DNA from: an uncultured Faecalibacterium sp.
Lineage (GTDB): Bacteria > Bacillota > Clostridia > Oscillospirales > Ruminococcaceae
Reading direction: 5' to 3'
Length of the DNA stretch: 9,750 bases
Assembly: GCA_945982465.1 (NCBI GenBank)
Contig: CAMFSB010000034.1
Coordinates: 1-9,750, forward strand
Made by a program: the position numbers and the translations under genes. Below the pieces are notes generated by a model. The model had not been told where the DNA came from. It saw only the letters and a list, made by a program, of their open reading frames with translations, and did no database searches. This document shows, one piece after another, positions 6,313 through 9,750 of the stretch; the stretch's first letter is position 1, and each line of letters starts with the position of its first letter.

Positions 6313-6939
6313 TCAGCCAAGGCCCTGCCCTTTCATCATATTCTGCAGCACTTCCAGATCCGCCGACAGGTCCAGGCTCTCCGCCGCGTACAGCGCGTCC
6401 AGCTGGTTTTCAAAGGCGGTGGCAATGCTTTCGGCGTTATGCTCCACCTGCGCCTTGACGCTGGCGGCGTTTTCGCCCCGCACGCCCTGGCGGGCCATGG
6501 TGGCGTACTGCTGCAGCACGCCCACCGCGTCCGGCAGGTAGTAGTTGGCAAAGCGGCGGATCTGCTTGGCCTTTTTGGGGTCGGCCTCCACCACTTCCAG
6601 AATCGACCGGCCGGCTTTTTCCATGCGGGTCATGCTGGCCGAAAGCCCCTCGTCCGGGATGGCGTCGTTTAAAGTATGCAGCGTTTCCAGCTGCTTTTGC
6701 ACCGCTTCCAGCATCTGGTCCACATCGTCCACCCCGGTGTGGAACGCCACCTCATATTCCCGCACCTGGGGCGGGCACAGCCGTTTGGCTGCCGCGTACA
6801 CGGCCACGCTGGCAGCGGCTGTCAGCACCAAAGCCCACAGCCGGTACAGCGGCAGCACCAGCCCCAGCACCAGCCACACCGCGCCCGCCGCCAAAAGAGG
6901 CAGCACGCTGGGCTTTTCGGTTTTGATGATCTTGCTCAT
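6313..6939 (-). CDS. xpaC: XpaC-like protein (5-bromo-4-chloroindolyl phosphate hydrolysis family)
   Basis: This 208-residue protein has two adjacent hydrophobic helices near the N-terminus (about 11-31 and 33-51) and a helical cytoplasmic domain. The segment KKAKQIRRFANYYLPDAVGVLQQYATM (within 122-148) is the characteristic XpaC block, here with RRFANYYLPD at 128-137. The family name comes from a phosphatase-linked phenotype, and no catalytic motif is visible. XpaC and TelA are commonly adjacent in Firmicutes, which supports both calls. An AAGGAG site (6953-6948) is 8 nt before the ATG. It is the first gene of the operon with TelA, LemA and TPM, and a good promoter lies 65-93 bp upstream. 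Confidence 0.88.
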   Translation of the reverse strand: MSKIIKTEKPSVLPLLAAGAVWLVLGLVLPLYRLWALVLTAAASVAVYAAAKRLCPPQVREYEVAFHTGVDDVDQMLEAVQKQLETLHTLNDAIPDEGLSASMTRMEKAGRSILEVVEADPKKAKQIRRFANYYLPDAVGVLQQYATMARQGVRGENAASVKAQVEHNAESIATAFENQLDALYAAESLDLSADLEVLQNMMKGQGLG

Positions 6940-7003
6940 ACAAAACGCTCCTTTTTATGTTTGTTGTATCAAAACCGCAGAAAAATGCAAGTGCTCCATA
7001 AAT

Positions 7004-7032
7004 AATTTACATTTTGTACGCGGTTATCTCAA
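7004..7032 (-). promoter_or_regulatory. Promoter of the XpaC-TelA-LemA-TPM operon
   Basis: On the minus strand TTGAGA (7032-7027, 5 of 6 to the -35 consensus) is 17 bp from TAAATT (7009-7004, 4 of 6 to the -10). The stretch is AT-rich, in contrast with the flanking genes. The -35 overlaps the stop codon of the DNA glycosylase gene. Transcription would start near 6997, leaving a 58-nt leader. Confidence 0.6.
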
Positions 7033-7532
7033 GGTCTTGCCGGCCGCTGCAGCAGATATGGCCCCAGCGCGGCCCCCCACTGCGCCGCCAGCTGCGCCGG
7101 GCGCACGGCGGCGTTGGCCGGGCTGGTGCTGGGCAGACGCACGGCAGGCAGGCCGCACACCGGCTGCATATAGCGGCAGTACAGCCGGTAGGCCGTCGCT
7201 CCGTTGCAAAAAACCTTTTGGATGGGCGCCCCGGCCAGCAGGGCTGTGATGTCGTTGGGCACGGCGTCGCGGATGGATGCGTCCGACGCGCCCGTGATGG
7301 TGCAGCGCTCCAGCGTATCCCACAGCGCCAGGCCGTGGCGCAGGATGATCTGCCGCTTGGCTTCGATATCCTCCCGCGCGGGCACCGGTTCGCCGGTCAG
7401 GGCGGCCAGCAGGGGCCAGAACCGGTTTTGGGGGTGACCGTAGTAAAAGCCCAGTTCCCGGCTTTTGGGGCTGGGCCAGGTGCCCAGGATCAGCGCGCGG
7501 CTGGCCGCGCTGTACACCGGCGCAAAACTCAT
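7029..7532 (-). CDS. DNA glycosylase of the uracil-DNA glycosylase superfamily (hypoxanthine/mismatch type)
   Basis: This 167-residue protein fits the small UDG-superfamily group annotated as DNA-deoxyinosine or G/U mismatch glycosylases, which remove deaminated bases to start base-excision repair. Visible motifs are ILGTWPSPKSRELGFYYGHP (15-34, the active-site loop), PQNRFW (34-39), a core strand KVFCNGATAYRLY (106-118) and LPSTSPAN (133-140, the DNA-intercalation motif region). The start at 7532 forms an ATGA overlap with the stop of the upstream HAD gene and gives a normal N-terminus just before the first strand (ALILGTW). The longer frame from 7592 would add 20 residues encoded by HAD-gene sequence and has no ribosome binding site. 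Substrate preference (uracil or hypoxanthine) is inferred from family only. Confidence 0.88.
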   Translation of the reverse strand: MSFAPVYSAASRALILGTWPSPKSRELGFYYGHPQNRFWPLLAALTGEPVPAREDIEAKRQIILRHGLALWDTLERCTITGASDASIRDAVPNDITALLAGAPIQKVFCNGATAYRLYCRYMQPVCGLPAVRLPSTSPANAAVRPAQLAAQWGAALGPYLLQRPARP

Positions 7533-8404
7533 ATCGTAGCCGTGGGGGGCAATCCGCTGGCCGACGGCACCGCCCGCGGCCCGCCGAACCACAGCTCCTC
7601 GATCAGCACAGCCAGGCCGTTTTCGCGCACGTCGCCGATCACCCGGTCGGCGGCGGCCTTGGCCGCCGCCACCCCGTTGGACATGGCGCAGCCCAGCCCT
7701 GCCGCCGCCAGCATGCCCACGTCGTTTTCGCCGTCGCCGGCTGTCACCAGCGCGCTGACCGGGATCTCCAGCACATCACACAGCCGCCGCAGGCCCTCGG
7801 CCTTGTCCACGCCGCGGCCCACAATGTCGTAATGCAGCCAGCCGGCCGGCCCGCCCTTGTGGTGGCCGCCCACCTGCAAAAAGCGGATCCCCAGATAGCC
7901 GTATTTTTCCTCAAAGCGCTCCAGCGCGCCGGGCGGCAGCATGCCAAAGCCCGCGTGGGGCATGTCGATCAGGTGCCGGTCCTGATCCTCGCCGTCCAGG
8001 ATGGACAGCTTTGCGCCGGGCAAAGCGTCGAACACCCGCAGCAGGGCGGGGTATTCGGTATAGGCATAGTAGCTGTCGCGGAATGCGAATGCCAGCGGAT
8101 AATCGTAATCCTCAAAAAAATCCACCAGGGCGTACATTTCCTCGGCGGTCAGCGGGGTCTCGGCCAGGGTGCGGCCCTCGCGGTCGGTCACCTGGCCGCC
8201 ATTGCAGCACACTGCGTAGTCGAACGGCACCCGCCCGGCCAGCTTGCCCGCCATGGACGAAAAGGTGCGCCCGGTGGCCACCACCAGCGGCACGCCCGCG
8301 GCGCGCATTTTTTGGATGGCCGCCAGCATCTCCGGGCGGGGGTCCGGCTCCCCGAACGGGATCAGCGTGTTATCCAGATCCGTGGCAAGAATGCGGTATT
8401 GCAT
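7529..8404 (-). CDS. Cof-type HAD-IIB family phosphatase
   Basis: The 291-residue protein carries all HAD motifs: DLDNT at 9-13 (Asp9 nucleophile, Asp11 general acid/base), ATGRT (43-47, motif II), Lys201 in RGVDKAEGL (197-204, motif III) and GDGENDVGML (223-232, motif IV with Asp224 and Asp228). The large C2 cap between about 85 and 195 and the overall length are typical of Cof/YidA-like sugar-phosphate or nucleotide phosphatases. GAAAGGAA lies at 8420-8413, about 8 nt before the ATG. It overlaps the downstream glycosylase by 4 bp, so the two are cotranslated. The C-terminus has an extra Pro/Ser tail (about 275-291) encoded next to the overlap. The physiological substrate is not predictable from sequence. 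Confidence 0.92.
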   Translation of the reverse strand: MQYRILATDLDNTLIPFGEPDPRPEMLAAIQKMRAAGVPLVVATGRTFSSMAGKLAGRVPFDYAVCCNGGQVTDREGRTLAETPLTAEEMYALVDFFEDYDYPLAFAFRDSYYAYTEYPALLRVFDALPGAKLSILDGEDQDRHLIDMPHAGFGMLPPGALERFEEKYGYLGIRFLQVGGHHKGGPAGWLHYDIVGRGVDKAEGLRRLCDVLEIPVSALVTAGDGENDVGMLAAAGLGCAMSNGVAAAKAAADRVIGDVRENGLAVLIEELWFGGPRAVPSASGLPPTATI

Positions 8405-8661
8405 GGCAGCAGTTCCTTTCGCAGCTTCTATGATACAAACGAATCACCGGCGGCAGAGATTACGCCCGCCGCCCAAATACCCAAAGCGGGGGGCGCGGGC
8501 CGTTTTCTGCGCCGCGCCCGGGCCATCGCTTTGGGCGGGCGGATCTGCCCCCGGCCGGGCCGCCGGCGGGCGGCTCTTGGTTGACGATGGCCGGGCGGCG
8601 CAGCAGGCGCGGCCAGGCCGGCCGCGGGCCGCCCCTGCGCCGCAGCGGCCGCCTTGCGGTT
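8405..8661 (-). other. Gene-free GC-rich region made of successive hairpins; possible long leader or structured RNA
   Basis: No credible coding sequence lies here. Several long inverted repeats are present. CCCAAAGCG (8480-8488) pairs with CGCTTTGGG (8527-8535) and encloses GGGCGCGG (8491-8498) with CCGCGCCC (8512-8519). GCGGCGCAG (8595-8603) pairs with CTGCGCCGC (8635-8643). GGCGGC/GCCGCC lies at about 8452-8473. None has a T-run. An extended -10 on the minus strand (8662-8670) could transcribe through it toward the HAD gene. It matches no RNA family I could recognise. Confidence 0.45.
8430..8435 (-). promoter_or_regulatory. Candidate -10 element just upstream of the HAD gene
   Basis: TATCAT (5 of 6 to TATAAT) on the minus strand lies 25 bp upstream of the ATG, in a short AT-rich patch. 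The expected start near 8423 would leave a leader of about 20 nt with the ribosome binding site. No convincing -35 was found at 16-18 bp, so this is tentative. Confidence 0.35.
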
Positions 8662-8670
8662 ATTATAGCA
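8662..8670 (-). promoter_or_regulatory. Consensus extended -10 promoter reading leftwards
   Basis: The minus strand reads TGCTATAAT (8670-8662), a perfect extended -10. No -35 is evident, which extended -10 promoters tolerate. It abuts the T-tract of the exporter terminator, so it would restart transcription into the hairpin region and the HAD gene beyond it. Confidence 0.5.
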
Positions 8671-8717
8671 TAAAACAAAAGCCGGCGGGGAAAATCTTTT
8701 CCCTGCCGGCCATTTTT
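8671..8717 (-). terminator. Strong bidirectional intrinsic terminator
   Basis: The arms 8681-8694 and 8697-8710 are complementary over 14 positions with one G/T wobble; the innermost A/T pairs probably open to form the loop. On the minus strand the stem is followed by TTTTGTTTTA (8680-8671), ending the exporter transcript. On the plus strand ATTTTTT (8712-8717) follows, so it can work both ways. Confidence 0.88.
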
Positions 8718-8748
8718 TGCCTGTTTTTTACCGGTTTTTACCCGGCGG

Positions 8749-9630
8749 TCACGCCACGAGCCACACCGCCGCCTGCATTACCACGCCCAGCGCCGCGCCG
8801 GCGGCCCACAGCGCCGCCGTGATGAACAGGTTCTGCTTCCAGCTGGGGTTGGCACGCCACAGCACGGCCAGCCCCACGCCCGCGCCGGAGCACAGCCCCG
8901 CCACCAGACTGGAAAAGCGCAGCGCCCCCTCGGCATACAGCTGGGTCAGCAGCACGCTGGCGGCGCAGTTGGGCAAAAGGCCCACCAGCGCCGCCACCAG
9001 CGGCTGGCCAAAGCCCAGGCCGCCCAGCACCTGCGCAAAGGTTTCGTGCCCCACCAGCTCGACCACAAAGCCAAAGCCCAGGCTGAACAGGAAGATGAAC
9101 GCAAAAATTTCCAGCGTGTGGCGGGCGGCGGCCAGCCAGATGCTGCGCTCGCCGCCTTCGTGCTCTTCGTGGCAGTCCACCTCGCTGGCGCTGCCGGTAT
9201 AGCCGCCCCGCAGCGAGCCGGGCAAAAACCGCCCCAGCACAAAATCCACCACAAAGCCCGCCGCCAGCGCATACGCCACCTTGATGACCAGCAGCACCGC
9301 CAGGGCGTTCCATTTTTCCGGCATGGACAAAAGCATGGGCACGGCCTCGTCGCTGGTGGCCAGGTACACCGCCAGCAGCGTGCCCAGCGTGATGACGCGC
9401 GAGGAATAAAAGTTCGACGCTACCGCCGAAAAACCGCACTGCGGCACACAGCCCAGCAGCGCGCCGGGCACGCAGCCCCAGCGCCCGCCGCCGGCCAGCA
9501 GGCGCTCGATGCGCTCGCCGTGGCGGGTCTCCACATATTCGATCGCCACATACGCCAGATACAAAAAGGGGATCATTTTAAGCGTATCGACCAGCGATTC
9601 CTCCAGCACTTCCATCAACAGTTCCAGCAT
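8749..9630 (-). CDS. ArsP_2-type polytopic membrane protein (putative manganese/arsenic exporter)
   Basis: This 293-residue integral membrane protein has about eight to ten hydrophobic segments and belongs to the family named 'putative manganese transporter' or 'arsenic efflux protein' (ArsP_2). Key features are GCVPQCGFS (60-68), followed by ATSDEAVPML (91-100), and in the second half LLPNCAASVLL (218-228). The repeated P-x-C-x2-S pattern suggests two related halves. A hydrophilic loop with VDCHEEHEGGE (151-161) lies between the halves and could bind metal. GAAAGGA (9644-9638) is 7 nt before the ATG at 9630. It forms a single-gene unit with its own promoter and terminator. The ion carried cannot be fixed from sequence; no MntR box or yybP-ykoY riboswitch was recognised upstream. 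Confidence 0.82.
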   Translation of the reverse strand: MLELLMEVLEESLVDTLKMIPFLYLAYVAIEYVETRHGERIERLLAGGGRWGCVPGALLGCVPQCGFSAVASNFYSSRVITLGTLLAVYLATSDEAVPMLLSMPEKWNALAVLLVIKVAYALAAGFVVDFVLGRFLPGSLRGGYTGSASEVDCHEEHEGGERSIWLAAARHTLEIFAFIFLFSLGFGFVVELVGHETFAQVLGGLGFGQPLVAALVGLLPNCAASVLLTQLYAEGALRFSSLVAGLCSGAGVGLAVLWRANPSWKQNLFITAALWAAGAALGVVMQAAVWLVA

Positions 9631-9682
9631 TCGGGGGTCCTTTCTTGGCCGCGGCGCGGGCCGCAGGCATTTATAAAATCGG

Positions 9683-9714
9683 TGTGCCCAGCGTTATTTT
9701 TTGCACAGCGCTGG
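9683..9714 (-). promoter_or_regulatory. Direct repeat and competing hairpins at the exporter transcription start (candidate operator or leader switch)
   Basis: On the minus strand CGCTGTGCA (9710-9702) and CGCTGGGCA (9693-9685) are direct repeats, 8 of 9 identical, 17 bp apart and starting at the predicted +1. The same bases allow two interleaved helices, CCAGCG/CGCTGG (9714-9709 with 9693-9688) and TGTGC/GCACA (9707-9703 with 9687-9683). A repressor site or a small RNA switch are both possible. Confidence 0.4.
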
Positions 9715-9716
9715 TT

Positions 9717-9745
9717 AGTATACCGCATTTTTCCCCCGTGCGCAA
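9717..9745 (-). promoter_or_regulatory. Promoter of the exporter gene
   Basis: On the minus strand TTGCGC (9745-9740, 3 of 6 to the -35) is 17 bp from TATACT (9722-9717, 5 of 6 to the -10). The predicted transcript starts near 9710, leaving about 80 nt of leader before the ATG at 9630. Confidence 0.55.
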
Positions 9746-9750
9746 TACCA

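Noticed and set aside
5337..6458. 373-codon plus-strand frame opposite TelA
   Set aside because: Mirror frame of the TelA gene with biased Leu/Gln/His composition and no start signal.
8460..8678. 72-codon minus-strand frame in the hairpin region
   Set aside because: Its ATG lies within the terminator T-tract and extended -10 box, it has no ribosome binding site, and its Arg/Pro/Gly composition reflects GC-rich hairpins.
9683..9714. H-type pseudoknot riboswitch upstream of the exporter
   Set aside because: The two helices interleave, but a 1-nt first loop and no linker between the 3' strands make simultaneous formation unlikely; it matches no riboswitch consensus I recognise.

Overview
The window is GC-rich chromosomal DNA from what looks like a Gram-positive anaerobe of the Oscillospirales/Ruminococcaceae type (Faecalibacterium, Gemmiger or Subdoligranulum-like). 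The basis is the very high GC with C/G-ending codons, AGGAGG-type ribosome binding sites, AT-rich sigma-A-like promoters between GC-rich genes, and the Firmicutes gene set XpaC-TelA-LemA-TPM. The genus assignment is inference. No tRNA, rRNA, CRISPR array, phage gene or classical insertion sequence was seen.

Layout. Positions 1-3132 hold three plus-strand genes: the 3' part of an M20 amidohydrolase, a PatB/MalY-type PLP C-S lyase with its own extended -10 promoter, and a small peroxiredoxin-like CxxC protein. A convergent terminator zone (about 3135-3300) separates them from the minus-strand genes. Reading leftwards on the minus strand, a Cof-type HAD phosphatase (8404-7529) overlaps a small uracil/hypoxanthine DNA glycosylase-family gene (7532-7029) by 4 bp. 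A four-gene envelope/stress operon follows: XpaC-like (6939-6313), TelA-like (6218-5049), LemA-like (5047-4346) and a TPM-domain membrane protein (from 4349). Further right, a minus-strand ArsP_2-type predicted metal exporter (9630-8749) has its own promoter and a strong bidirectional terminator.

The most notable observation is in the TPM gene. Its body runs in frame to a TGA at 3525-3527. The typical glycine-rich TPM tail (48 residues, ending in TAA at 3345-3347) lies downstream in exactly the same frame. A 54-base block (3495-3548) separates the two. The block is less GC-rich than its surroundings, can fold into two small hairpins, carries all three stop codons in frame (TGA, TAA, TAG), and has a CCG proline codon on each side. 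Removing it restores a normal TPM protein of about 315 residues ending just before a good terminator. This could be a translational-bypass-like element, an RNA-level excision, or a tiny recent insertion; the sequence alone cannot decide.

Secondary points are a roughly 250-nt hairpin-rich stretch without a gene (8405-8661) downstream of a consensus extended -10 on the minus strand, a 9-bp direct repeat at the predicted transcription start of the exporter gene, a tandem repeat encoding a Trp/Gly-rich segment in the TPM protein, and GC-rich hairpins before the C-S lyase and peroxiredoxin-like genes.
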